Assembly: GCA_963921195.1 (NCBI GenBank)
Contig: OY992541.1
Span: 12,370,951-12,434,950 of the forward strand
From: Pegoplata infirma
Taxonomy: Eukaryota > Arthropoda > Insecta > Diptera > Anthomyiidae
DNA: 64,000 bases
Direction of reading: 5' to 3'
Every line of letters starts with the position of its first letter. The first letter of the stretch is position 1. Below the pieces are notes generated by a model. The model was not told the DNA's origin and did no database searches. It saw nothing but the letters and a program-made list of their open reading frames with translations. The position numbers and the translations under genes were made by a program. Below are positions 33,109 through 44,629 of the stretch, in pieces.

Positions 33109-35103
33109 CTAGCTGGCCCGGTCCGCGTTGCTGGCCCAAATATAAGATCAGTTTTATAGTTCGTATCGCTTCAAATATATAGCCCTGCAAAAAAGGGTAA
33201 TGAATTTCTTGGCTTAGAAAAAATTGTAGGCGTGGTTTTAAAGACCTGATTAGGCAGATAATCATCTTCAAATTATATTTTGGAAACAAAAAAAAAATAA
33301 CCATATCTTCGACTTTGCGTACTGTACAAATTCAAAACTTCTTTAGTATCATTACGAACAACACAAAAATAAATTACGCATATTCCTCGTTGTTCTTATT
33401 TTTGTTCGAATTTTTCATTTTTCGGGACACTAGTCTCAGTTAAATTTCCTTAAATTAAAACTATAATAATCAACATAAAAAAATCAGTCCGGTCATTAGT
33501 AGTCGACATATTTAGACAAAAGTGGGCGTTAAAATTTGTATGGTAAGTTAAAGTTTTACATATGGTAAAAACCCCAAGGGTTTAAAAATCATTTTTACCA
33601 AGTTTAAAAGGAATATATTAAGAAATATTTTTTTAAAAGATCGAATTAGAGTAAAAACGAATTTTAGACATATCGAAAAAAAGTGGCCGAGGACAATTTT
33701 TCTTTCCAAACAATTATATGGAACATTACAAACATTTAAAACAATTAGCCACATCGGCCCAGGCGTTCTCAAGTGTTGCAAATTTTAAGGATGTTGAAAA
33801 ATGTGGGCTTTTAAGTGGGGGAGGCCAATAATTATTTCAAAATCCTTACTTGGACTATAATGATCATTAAAGAGAAAAATTTACAAATCAGGCCAGTCTT
33901 TCTTCGATGTGGGAGTGGACAATTTATCTTTCCGTAAAAACCTTAGTTGTACTATAACGAACGTCAACAAATACTACTAATAGCCAAATCGGCCCAGCCG
34001 TTCTACTATTTTAGATATATCGAAATAAAAGTGGCGTGAACAAATTTTATTTCCGTTTTAACCTAAATTGGACTATGACGAAATTGGACTATGAAATCGT
34101 TCTCCGATTTCAGATATATCGAAAAAAGGAGGCGTAAAAGTGGGCGTGATTAATTTGTTTTCCGAAAAAATTCAAAGAAAAACATTAAACAAATAAGACG
34201 AACTTAAAGAAAAATATTATCCAAATCGGTCATTTCTCAAGTGATGCGATTACCAACGAACTACATATGATTTTTATTTATATTTTATTATTCTATATTT
34301 TATTTTTCTATGGAGTAAATTTTATATATATCGAAAAAAAGGAGAGGGTGGACAACTTATCTTACCGTAAAACCTTATTTGAATTTAACCAACTCGGTCC
34401 ATCCATTCAAAAGTGGGCATAGAAGTGGAAAATTGTTCTTTCCGAAAAACCTTTGCTTTACTATGACGAACATTAAAAACAAAATTAGATAAATATATCC
34501 ACCCATTTCATGATATATATCGGGAAAAGTGAGCGGTGTGCACAATTTTTCTTTCCTTAAAAATCTTTTGCGGACTATAACCAAATCGGTCTAGCCGTCT
34601 TAGTTCTTTCGATACATAGCAAAAAGTGGGCGTGGGAAATTCTATTACCCATAAAAACCTTAGTTGAATTATGACGAACATTTTCAACAAAAATTAGCCA
34701 AAGTGGGAGTGGTAATTTTTTTTTTCGTAAAAACCAAAGTTGGAATATGATGAAAATGCATTTAAAAAAAAATTGTCAAATTGGTCCAGCCATTCTCAGA
34801 TTTTAGATAAATTGAAAAAGTGGGCGTAAAAGTGGGCATGGTCGATTTTCCTTTCAGTACAAACTTAAATTGGATTATTACGAACATTTAAATAAAAAAT
34901 TATCCAAATCGGTGCAGCCGTTTTCCGATTTTAGATAAGTCGAAAAAAGTGGGCGTAAAAGTGGGCGTGGTCAATTTTTCTTTACGTAAAAACCTAAGTT
35001 GGGCTATGACGAACATTTCAAAAAAAAAATTGTCCAAATCGGTCCAGCCGTTCTCATTTGATGCTGTTACCAACGAACGACAATTGATTTTTATTTATAT
35101 AGA
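33109..35103 (-). mobile_element. Second Helitron copy, 1,995 bp, uninterrupted
   Basis: On the minus strand it starts TCTATATAAATAAAAATC and ends GGGCCAGCTAG, between A (33,108) and T (35,104). The empty site TATTAGAAATATATTATTTTG is intact at 31,510-31,532 and 37,591-37,611. It gives the uninterrupted version of the element at 27,882-39,331. It has no Rep/helicase frame. Internal ~115-bp degenerate units each carry AAAGTGGGCGT and AAATCGG...CAGCCGTT. Confidence 0.88.
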
Positions 35104-35313
35104 TATATTATTTTGAGTAAAACTTTTTTTAATCAATCAATTTTTTTTGAGTGTAAAATTTATTTGACTGTCAGCATTTTTTGAGTGTGACATTTCATTA
35201 AAAAAAAAAATTATGTATACATTTTTTTTGAGTGTAACATTAGTGTAAATATTTTTTTTAGTGTACAATTTCTTTGAGTAACAAAATTACTTTGTAAAAT
35301 ATTTTTGTTGTTT

Positions 35314-37212
35314 AAGGTCCTTTTGATGGGAAAAGGATAGTTCCTTTTTATGGGAAAAGGATAGGTCCTTTTGATGGAAAAAGGAAAGGTCCTTTTGATG
35401 GGAAAAGGATAGGTCCTTTTGATGGAAAAAGGATAGGTCCTTTTGATGGAAAAAGGATAGGTCCTTTTGATGGGAAAAGGATAGGTCCTTTTGATGGGAA
35501 AAGGATAGGTCCTTTTGATAGGTCCTTTTGATGGGAAAAGGATAGGTCCTTTTGATGGGAAAAGGATATGTCCTTTTGATGGGAAAAGGATAGGTCCTTT
35601 TGATAGGTTTAAGGATAGGTCCTTTTGATGGGAAAAGAATGGGTCCTTTTGATGGGAAAAGGATAGGTCCTTTTGATGGGAAAAGGATGGGTCTTTTTGA
35701 TGGAAAAAGGATAGGTCCTTTTGATAGGTTTAAGGATAGGTCCTTTTGATAGGTTTAAGGATAGGTCATTTTGATGGGCAAAGGATAGGTCCTTTTGATG
35801 GGAAAAGGATAGGTCCTTTTGATGGAAAAAGGATAGGTCCTTTTGATAGGTCCAAGGATATCTCCTTTTAATAGGTCCTTTTGATAGGTTTAAGGATAGG
35901 TCCTTTTGATGGGAAAAGGATAGTACCTTTATATGGGAAAAGGATAGGTCCTTTTGATGGAAAAAGGATAGGTCCTTTTGATGGGAAAAGGATAGGTCCT
36001 TTTGATGGGAAAAGGATAGGTCCTTTTGATGGGAAAAAGATAGGTCCCTTAGATGGAAAAAGGATAGGTCCTTTTGATTGGTCCAATGATAGGTCCGTTT
36101 GATAGGTCCATGGATAGGTCCTTTTGATAGGTTTAAGGAAAGGTTCTTTTGATAGATTTAAATACAGGTCCTTTAGATAGGTCCTAGGATAGGTCCTTTA
36201 GACAGGTTTAAGGATAGGTCCTTTTGATGGGAAAAGGGTAGGTCCTTTTGATGGGAAAAGGATAGGTCCTTTTGATGGGAAAAGGTTAGGTCCTTTTGAT
36301 GGGAAAAGGATAGGTCCTTTTGATAGGTTTAAGGATAGGTCCTTTTGATGGGAAAAGGATAGGTCCTTTTGATAGGTCCTTTTGATGAGAAAAGGATAAG
36401 TCCTTTTGATGGAAAAAGGATAGGTCCTTTTGATAGGTCCAAGGATAGGTCCTTTTGATAGGTTAAAGGATAGGTCCTTTTGATAGGTTTAAGGATAGGT
36501 ACTTTTGATAGGTTTACGGACAGATAGGTCCTTTTGATGGGAAAAGGAAAAAGGATAGGTCCTTTTGATAGGTTTAAGGATAGGTCCTTTTGATGGGAAA
36601 AGGATAGGTCCTTTTGATGGGAAAAGGATAGGTCCTTTTGATGGGAAAAGGATGGGTCCTTTTGATGGAAAAAGGATAGGTCCTTTTGATAGGTTTAAGG
36701 ATAGGTCCTTTTGATGGCAAAAAGGATAGGTCCTTTTGATGGGAAATGGATAGGTGATGGGAAATGGATAGGTCCTTTTGATGGGAAAGCGATAGGTCCT
36801 TTTGATGGGAAATGGATAGGTTCTTTTGATGGGAAAAGGATAGGTCCTTTTGATGGGAAAATGATAGGTCCTTTTGATGGAAAAAGGATAGGTCCTTTTG
36901 ATGGGAAAAGGATAGGTCCTTTTGATGGGAAAAGGATAGGTCCTTTTGATGGGAAAAGGATAGGTCCTTTTGATGGGAAAGGGATAGGTCATTTTGATGG
37001 AAAAAGGATAGGTCCTTTTGATAGGTCCAAGGATAGGTCCTTTTGATATGTCCTTTTGATAGGTCCTTTTGATGGGCCAAGGATAGGTCCTTTTGATAGG
37101 TTTAAGAATATGTCCTTTTGATAGGTTTAAGGATAGGTCCTTTTGATAGGTTTAAAGATAGGTCCTTTTGATAGGTCCATGGATAGGTCCTTTTGATAGG
37201 TTTAAGGATAGG
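35314..37212. repeat. 24-bp satellite A, second block
   Basis: The same 24-bp unit as 31,684-32,611 but about twice as long (roughly 80 units). Several higher-order segments (for example ATAGGTTTAAGGATAGGTCC borders) are shared with the first block. Confidence 0.9.
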
Positions 37213-37484
37213 ATATAGAAAAAATGTCTCATAATCTGAGATTTTTTTTATATAGAAAAAATGTCTCAGAATCTGAGACTTTTTTTATATAGAAAAAATG
37301 TCTCAAAATCTGAGACTTTTTTTATATAGAAAATATGTCTCAGAATCTGAGACTTTTTTTATATAGAAAAAATGTCTCAGAATCTGAGACTTTTTTTATA
37401 TAGAAAAAATGTCTCAGAATCTGAGACTTTTTTTATATAGAAAAAATGTCTCAGAATCTGAGAATTTTTTTTATATAGAAAAAA
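37213..37484. repeat. 37-bp palindromic satellite B, second block
   Basis: Seven units of the GTCTCAGAATCTGAGAC hairpin, like 32,612-32,990. Confidence 0.9.
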
Positions 37485-37814
37485 GTAGAAAGATTAAGTT
37501 CGACTTGGTCGAATCTATGAATACCCTCCACAATGTCATCAGATAGTAATTTTCTAAAAAAATTTCAAAAAATTGCATTACAAATTTTTTATTAGAAATA
37601 TATTATTTTGAGTAAAACTTTTTTTAATCAATCAATTTTTTTTGAGTGTAAAATTTATTTGACTGTCAGCATTTTTTTAGTGTGACATTTCATTAAAAAA
37701 AAAAAAAATTATGTATACATTTTTTTTTGAGTGTAACATTAGTGTAAATATTTTTTTTAGTGTACAATTTCTTTGAGTAACAAAATTACTTTGTAAAATA
37801 TTTTTGTTGTTTTA

Positions 37815-38569
37815 TACCTATATGCAATACAAAAAAAAAAAATATTTTACATATTTCCCACTTTTTATTTTACTTCATTTGATTTTTTTTCTAAAAATTC
37901 TTACTGTACACCGTTACATACAGTTACAAAAACAATAACAAATATTTACTTGTCTAACAACTTAACTGCACCCCACTACAAGAAAACAAACAACAACAAG
38001 TTTTAAAAAACTGGTATTTCACCATGCTTTTAAAACTTGTTTAACGAGTTTTCAACAGTTTAAGGTGAAACAAATCTGAAATTCAGTGCATTGCTTAGAA
38101 CTTTTGAACCACTAAACCGATTTTGCTGAAACCAAACAGCCTTGGGGAACGACAAATATATATGCTAAGCTTCAGCCCCCTCAGAATTGTCTTTCGAAAG
38201 TTATAGTGGTTTTAATCTTGTAAATTCGAAATATACCCTTGCCGAAATTTACTCTTTTGCTCATAACTTTTGAACCACTTGACCGATTTCGCTGGATTGC
38301 AATACCAACCTGACCCGGTAAATGGAGAACATATATGTCAAACTTCAGGAGCCTCCGTAAAGTCTTTCAAAAGTTAGCGTGTTTTCAACAGACAGACAGA
38401 CAGACAGACAGACAGACGGACGGACGGACATCGCTAGATCTACTTAAAATCGATCAAGGATCATGAATATATATACTTTATGGGGTCCTAGACCAATAAA
38501 TTGATGTGTTACAAACGGAATGACAAACTTATATATACCCTCTATCACTAGAGTGGAGGGTATAAAAAG
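37815..38569. repeat. Tail of repeat X with GACA/GACG run
   Basis: Contains two related ~120-bp phrases (CTTTTGAACCACT...GATTT(T/C)GCTG), then (CAGA)n and GACGGACGGAC at 38,390-38,430, then ATATATATACTTTATGGGG. It ends in the hairpin TACCCTCTATCACTAGAGTG / GAGGGTA. The same tail closes the copy at 48,521-51,728. Confidence 0.8.
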
Positions 38570-39331
38570 GAGGGTGCACAACTTATCTTACCGTAAAACC
38601 TTATTTGAATTTTACCAACTCGGTCCATCCATTCAAAATTGGGCATAGAAGTGGAAAATTGTTCTTTCCGAAAACCTTTGCTGGACTATGACAAACATTA
38701 AAACCAAAATTAGATAAATTTATCCACCCATTCCATGATATATATCGTTAAAAGTGAGCAGTGTGCACAATTTTTCTTTCCTGAAAAATCTTTTGCGGAC
38801 TATAACCAAATCGGTCTAGCCGCATTAGTTCTTTCGATACATAGCAAAAAGTGGGCGTGGAAAATTCTACTGCTCGTAAAAACCTTAGTTGAATTATGAC
38901 GAACATTTTCAACAAAAGTTAGCCAAAGTGGGAGTGGTAAATTTTTTTTTTGTAAAAACCAAAGTTGGAATATGATGAAAATGCATTAAAAAAAAATTGT
39001 CAAATTGGCCCAGCCATTCTCAGATTTTAGATAAATTGAAACAGTGGGCGTAAAAGTTGGCATGGTCGATTTTCCTTTCAGTACAAACTTAAATTGGATT
39101 ATTATGAACATTTAAATAAAAAATTACCCAAATCGGTGCAGCCGTTTTCCGATTTTAGATAAATCGAAAAAAGTGGGCGTAAAAGTGGGCGTGGTCAATT
39201 TTTATTTGCGTAAAAACCTAAGTTGGGCTATGACGAAAATTTCAAAAAAAGAATTGTCCAAATCGGTCCAGCCGTTCTCAACTGATGCTGTTACCAACGA
39301 ACGACAATTGATTTTTATTTATATACTTAGA
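38570..39331 (-). repeat. Helitron 5' portion
   Basis: Matches 34,345-35,103 of the uninterrupted copy: tandem AAAGTGGGCGT units, then ACGACAATTGATTTTTATTT at the 5' terminus. No gene is visible. Confidence 0.75.
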
Positions 39332-40079
39332 TTATATGAGGGTCAATACAAAATTTGTTTTTCTGCATAATTTAACATAACATTATAAATAGCTTATTCT
39401 GTTCCATATAAAACTAGATATGTTTCCAATTAACCAAAAATTTTCTAAAAAGTACCCTAAAAAGTACGCTAAAAAGTACCCTAAAAAGTACCCTAAAAAG
39501 TACGCTAAAAAGTACCCTAAAAAGTACGCTAAAAAAGTACTCTAAAAAGTACACTAAAAAATTACCCTAAAAAGTACCTAAAAAAGTACCCTAAAAAGTA
39601 CTTTTAGTGTACTTTTTTAGCGTACTTTTTAGTGTACTTTTTTAGCGTACTTTTTAAATTACTTTTTAGGGTACTTTTTAGGGTACTTTTTTAGGGTACT
39701 TTTTTAGCGTACTTTTTAGGGTACTTTTTAGAAAATTTTTGGTTAATTGGAAACATATCTAGTTTTATATAACAGAATAAGCTATATATAATGTTATGTT
39801 AAATTATGCAGAAAAACAAATTTTGTATTGACCCTCATATAATTTTATATAATTATATCAACCGTACACCTTTTCAGCGTTCTTTTTAGGGTATTTTTTA
39901 GGGTACTTTTTTAGGGTTTTTAGGGTACTTTTTAGCGTACTTGTTTCGTGTACTTTTTTAGCGTACTTTTTAGGGTACTTTTTTAGGGTTTTTAGGGTAC
40001 TTTTTTAGGAAATAAATTTACCACGCCCTTTTTTGCCTTTCTTATTACCCGGTGAAAAATGTGCATATATGGATACATA
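39332..40079. repeat. P module and GTAC arrays at the centre of the inverted duplication
   Basis: The P module resumes right after the Helitron. A palindromic GTAC array follows (39,445-39,735), then an inverted P piece (39,736-39,875) and another GTAC array (39,880-40,012) ending at GGAAATAAATTTACCACGCC. A CCCGGTGAAAAATGTGC MITE start appears at about 40,047 and is cut short. Confidence 0.7.
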
Positions 40080-40640
40080 TGGAGCATTCCAGGCCAAATC
40101 ACTCACTTTTAGACCCGACCCCTTTCGATTTATTTTATTTTTGGATATGTTTTAGTTCTTATTAAATGTAACTTGGACCCCAAATTTTCAGCCTTTTATT
40201 CCAAGATGGTGTTGAGTAATCAATTTTTCAAAATGGCGATTTTTTTTCAGAAAAATGGAAAAATTAAAATTTTCAATTAATTTTGACCAGTTAAAAATAT
40301 AGATATCTTAAAAAAAGTTGGACAACGTTTTGTTGGTATTTAAATGTAGTTTTAGAAAAAAATATTAAAAAAATTATTCGAAGTAATTATCACTTATTTT
40401 TTAACGTTTAAAAATTAAAATCGACTTTTTGAAAAAGTCCGAAACCTTCGATTTTTTTTACAAGCGTCTAAAAGTTCTACTCTTAATTACGCAACTTTTA
40501 AGCCATAATTGGAGATGTCATCGCAATTTGTTCAATTTTTTTTCAAATTTTGAAAATTGCACCTTTTATTTTTTGACTCTGACTTATTTTATATGGTGCT
40601 CCAAAAAAACTAAATTGGTAGATACTGACCCTAACTTACC
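40080..40640. repeat. Single arm of the 2-kb palindrome family
   Basis: Matches the left arm of 48,875-50,907, starting at GGAGCATTCCAGGCCAAATC and continuing to about GACCCTAACTTACCC. Only one arm is present. A 71-codon frame inside is not credible. Confidence 0.65.
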
Positions 40641-41204
40641 CTAGATATATTCATTTCGAGGCAAACACAAATTCAGTATGCACAAAAAAAAAATCGGCAA
40701 GTCCCCTTTTTTTCGCTAAAAACTACGCTTAAAAGTACCCTAAAAAGTACTTTATAAAAGTACCCTAAAAAGTACACTAAAAAAGTACCCTAAAAGTACT
40801 TTTTAGGGTACTTTTTTAGTGTACTTTTTAGCGTACTTTTTAGGGTACTTTTTAGGGTACGTTTTTAGTGTACTTTTTTAGGGTACTTTTTAAATTACTT
40901 TTTAAGGTACTTTTTAGCGTACTTTTTAGGGTACTTTTTAGAAAATTTTTGGTTAATTGGAAACATATCTAGTTTTATATGGAACAGAATAAGCTATATA
41001 TAATGTTATGTTAAATTATGCAGAAAAACAAATTTTGTATTGACCCTCATATAATTTTATATAATTAAATCAACCGTACACCTTTTAATCCGAACCATGA
41101 TTAAATTATATATTACTACATATGACTGCATTAAAAAAAATTTAGAAAATATCTCAGGGATGTATAATTATATATAATTTATTATGTTTGTATCAAGTTA
41201 TATA
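40641..41204. repeat. S stub, GTAC array and P module
   Basis: AAACACAAATTCAGTATGCAC and a shortened S stub lead into a palindromic GTAC array (40,728-40,935), followed by the P module up to the TA at 41,203-41,204. No gene is visible. Confidence 0.7.
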
Positions 41205-42140
41205 CAGTAACTCAAAGTAATAATGGAACAGCATATATTTGATAGCAGTTCTTTAAAGGAAAAGTTATCAATACTTGACCTGATTATTATCAATCGACTA
41301 TTTTTGAAAAAAGTGCTATAAAGAAAATTTTTCAAGCTTTAATTTAAGCTTGATAGCGTCCAGATTGAGCAAATATAAAAAGAGATACGAGGGTCGCACT
41401 GGAAAATGAAATTATTTTTAGATATTTTTTTGAAATTTTTTTAAAATATTTCTGAGTCGATTTTTCCCAAGTTCAAACATTGAAAATTTAAAAAAATATT
41501 CAATAATTTTAATTTAGTCATCAGCTTGTTTTTTCACCCACGCAAACAAAAAATTAAATTTTTTAAATACAGTAGAAGAAATCCGCATTTTTTGACCTCC
41601 AACTCTTTCGACCACCAATTTGTTGTAAACAAAGAAAATATTTTAATGTTTATTAATTTGAGTACACCTAAGTGTATAGTGATAAGATTTTAGAATAATT
41701 AAAATTTTTCTTTGTTTACAAAAAATTGGTGGTCAAACGAGTTGGAGGTCAAAAAATGCGGATTTCTTCCACTGTATTTAAAAAATTTCATTTTTTGTTT
41801 GGGTTGTTGGAAAAACTAGCTGATAACTAAATAAAAATTATTGGATATTTTTTTAAATTTTTAATGTTTGAACTTGGGAAAAATCGACTTAGAAATATTT
41901 TTAAAAAAATTTCAAAAAAACATATACAAATAATTTCAATTTCCAGTGTGACCCTCGTATCTCATTTAATATTTGCTCAATCTGGACGCTATCAAGCTTA
42001 AATTAAAGCTTGGAAAATTTCCTGTATAGCACTTTTTTCAAAAATAGTCGATTGATAATAATCAGGTTTAGTATTGATAACTTTTCCTTTAAAGAACTGC
42101 TTAAAACTATATGCTGTTCCATTATTACTTTGAGTCACTG
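41205..42140. mobile_element. Tc1-like foldback MITE, 936 bp
   Basis: Ends are CAGTAACTCAAAGTAATAAT and ATTATTACTTTGAGTCACTG with TA on each side (41,203-41,204 and 42,141-42,142). Removal restores CAAGTTATATATTGTAAAA, intact near 14,206. Arms of about 365 bp pair over almost their whole length; another MITE occupies the centre. No transposase is present. CAGT...ACTG termini with TA duplication fit the Tc1/mariner superfamily. Confidence 0.9.
41570..41774. mobile_element. Tc1-like MITE nested in the hairpin centre, 205 bp
   Basis: Ends are CAGTAGAAGAAATCCGCATT and AATGCGGATTTCTTCCACTG, flanked by TA (41,568-41,569 and 41,775-41,776). Its own ~70-bp arms enclose a ~60-bp loop. Confidence 0.9.
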
Positions 42141-42174
42141 TATTGTAAAATATGTCTATTTTTACTCGGGAAAC

Positions 42175-44545
42175 ACAAATTAAGTATGCACAAAAAAAAA
42201 AAAAAAAATCGGCAAGTCCCCTTTTTTTCGTAATTCGCCCCCTAAAAAAGAACCCTAAAAAAGTGCCCTAAAAAGGATAGCGTATAGTCCTAACGATGTA
42301 GTATATCCTGAAGTAATCAGATTTAAAATTTCTCGACTGTGGACGCAGAATTAAAAGATAAAAGAGCGTAGAAAAATTGGGTTTTTTAATATTTTAACTA
42401 ATTTGAAGACCCCGGATGACTTAGGAAGATGAAAATTGGCATAGCACCCTAAAAAAGTACCCTAGTAGGGCTCATCCATTTGTTGTCGATTGCCCAGTGT
42501 ACCGCACAACGCATTTCAGAGAAAATTCATTTATAAGTCGAACAATCCGTATGTGGAATACTTCCTGCAGACGTCTTCCCTATTAACTACAATCTAGAAA
42601 AATTCTAGGCGTGGCAAAATTGGGATTTTTTAACATTTTTACTTCTTTTGAAGCCCCCTAAAGACTTAGGAAGCGGAAAATTGCATAGCAATTTAGTTCT
42701 AACAATAAAGCATACCCTGAATTAATCGGATTTATATTTTTTAGACTGTCGGAGGAGAATTAAGAGAAAAATTGGGCGTGGCAAAATTGTGTTTTTTAAT
42801 ATTTTAACTAATTAAAAAACCCAATTTTTCTACGCTATTTTATCTTTTAATTCTCCGTCCACAGTCGAGAAATTTTAAATCCGATTACTTCAGGATATAC
42901 TACATCGTTAGGACTATACGCTATCCTTTTTAGGGTACTTTTTTAGGGGGCGAATTACGAAAAAAAGGGGACTTGCCGATTATTTTTTTAGGTGCATTTT
43001 TAATTTGTGTTTTTTAAAAAAAATGCAAAAATTGCGGAAAATTGCATAGCAATTTAGTTCTAACAATAAACCATACCCTGAATTAATCGGATTTATATTT
43101 TTTAGACTGTCGAAGGAGAATTAAGAGAAAAATGGGGCGTGTCAAAATTGTGTTTTTTAATATTTTAACTAATTAAAAAACCCAATTTTTCTACGCTATT
43201 TTATCTTTTAATTCTCCGTCCACAGTCGAGAAATTTTAAATCCGATTACTTCAGGATATACTACATCGTTAGGACTATACGCTATCCTTTTTATGGTACT
43301 TTTTTAGGGGGCGAATTACGAAAAAAAGGGGACTTGCCGATTTTTTTTTTTAGGTGCATTTTTAATTTGTGTTTTTTAATATTTTAACTAATATGACAAT
43401 AAGAAAGGCAAATGGGCGTGGTAAATTTATTTCCTAAAAAAGTACCCTAAAAAGTACCCTAAAAAGTACGCTAAAAAGTTCCCTAAAAAGTACGCTAAAA
43501 AAGTACCCTAAAAAGTACTTTTTAGTAAAAAAGTACCCTAAAAAGTACTTTTTTAGTGTACTTTTTAGTGTACTTTTTAGCGTACTTTTTAGGGTACTTT
43601 TTAGCGTACTTTTTAGTGTACTTTTTTAGCGTACTTTCTTAGGGTACCTTTTTAGCGTACTTTTTAGGGTACGTTTTTAGTGTACTTTTTTAGGGTACTT
43701 TTTAAATTACTTTTTAGGGTACTTTTTTAGTGTAATTTTTAGGGTACTTTTTTAGCGTACTTTTTAGCGTACTTTTTTTCAACACCCTTAATTACGCAAC
43801 TTTAGCGTACTTTTTTAGGAAATAAATTTACCACGCCCATTTGCCTTTCTTATTGTCATATTAGTTAAAATATTAAAAAATACAAATTAAAAATGCACCT
43901 AAAAAAAATAATCGGCAAGTCCCCTTTTTTTCGTAATTCGCCCCCTAAAAAAGTACCCTAAAAAGGATAATTCTCCTTCGACAGTCTAAAAAATATAAAT
44001 CCGATTAATTCAGGGTATGCTTTAGTGTTAGAACTAAATTGCTAAGCAATTTTCCGCTTCCTAAGTCATTTGGGGGCTTCAAAAGAAGTAAAAATGTTAA
44101 AAAATCCCAATTTTGCCACGCCTAGAATTTTTCTAGATTGTAGTTAATAGGGAAGACGTCTGCAGGAAGTATTCCACATACGGATTGTTCGACTTATAAA
44201 TGAATTTTCGCTGTAATGCGTTGTGGGGTACACTGGGCAATCGACAACAAATGGATGAGCCCTACTAGGGTACTTTTTTAGGGTGCAATGCCAATTTTCA
44301 TCTTTCTAAGTCATTCGGAGTCTTCAAATTAGTTAAAATATTAAAAACCCAATTTTTCTACGCTCTTTTATCTTTTAATTCTGCGTCCACAGTCTAGAAA
44401 TTTTAAATCTGATTACTTCAGGATATACTACATCGTTAGGACTATACGCTATCCTTTTTAGCGCACTTTTTTAGGGTTCTTTTTTAGGGGGCGAATTACG
44501 AAAAAAGGGGACTTGCCGATTTTTTTTTTTTTTTTTTTTGTGCAT
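42175..44545. repeat. S-type palindromic module with central GTAC array (right arm)
   Basis: Inverted counterpart of 16,945-18,915. The GTAC array is at 43,435-43,820. An additional repeated piece at 42,870-43,330 (two copies of CGCTATTTTATCTTTTAATTC) makes this copy longer. No gene is visible. Confidence 0.75.
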
Positions 44546-44629
44546 ACTTAATTTGTGTTTCCCGAGTAAAAATAGACATATTTTACAATATATAACTTGA
44601 TACAAACATAATAAATTATATATAATTAT

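Larger units (their letters stand above)
31403..38569. mobile_element. Satellite-bearing repeat X, expanded copy
   Basis: Starts CAAGTAGAAAGATTAAG and ends GTGGAGGGTATAAAA. ATACCCTCCAC near the left start is the complement of the right GTGGAGGGTAT. The head module (31,403-31,683) recurs at 32,994-33,108 plus 35,104-35,313 and at 37,485-37,815, each of the first two followed by the same pair of satellites; the last is followed by a tail with a GACA/GACG run. It sits inside the first Helitron (empty site seen near 34,335). A second, simpler copy is at 48,521-51,728. Class unknown; the tail resembles repeats common in fly genomes. Confidence 0.65.
27882..39331 (-). mobile_element. Helitron, non-autonomous, expanded by nested insertions
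   Basis: Read on the minus strand it starts TC (39,331-39,330) and ends GGGCCAGCTAG, with a GC-rich potential hairpin (GGCC...GGCC) before the CTAG terminus. It lies exactly between A (27,881) and T (39,332), and joining the flanks gives TATATAAAATTATATGAG, the unbroken sequence found near 5,454 and 47,550. That is the Helitron pattern: TC...CTAG, A/T target, no duplication. Own sequence is only ~2 kb (27,882-28,750, 31,065-31,402, 38,570-39,331). No Rep/helicase gene is visible. The interior has ~115-bp degenerate tandem units with AAAGTGGGCGT. Confidence 0.85.

Noticed and set aside
38380..38569. GACA/GACG microsatellite tail as a host gene 3' end
   Set aside because: The same tail closes the second copy of repeat X at 51,728, so it belongs to the element.
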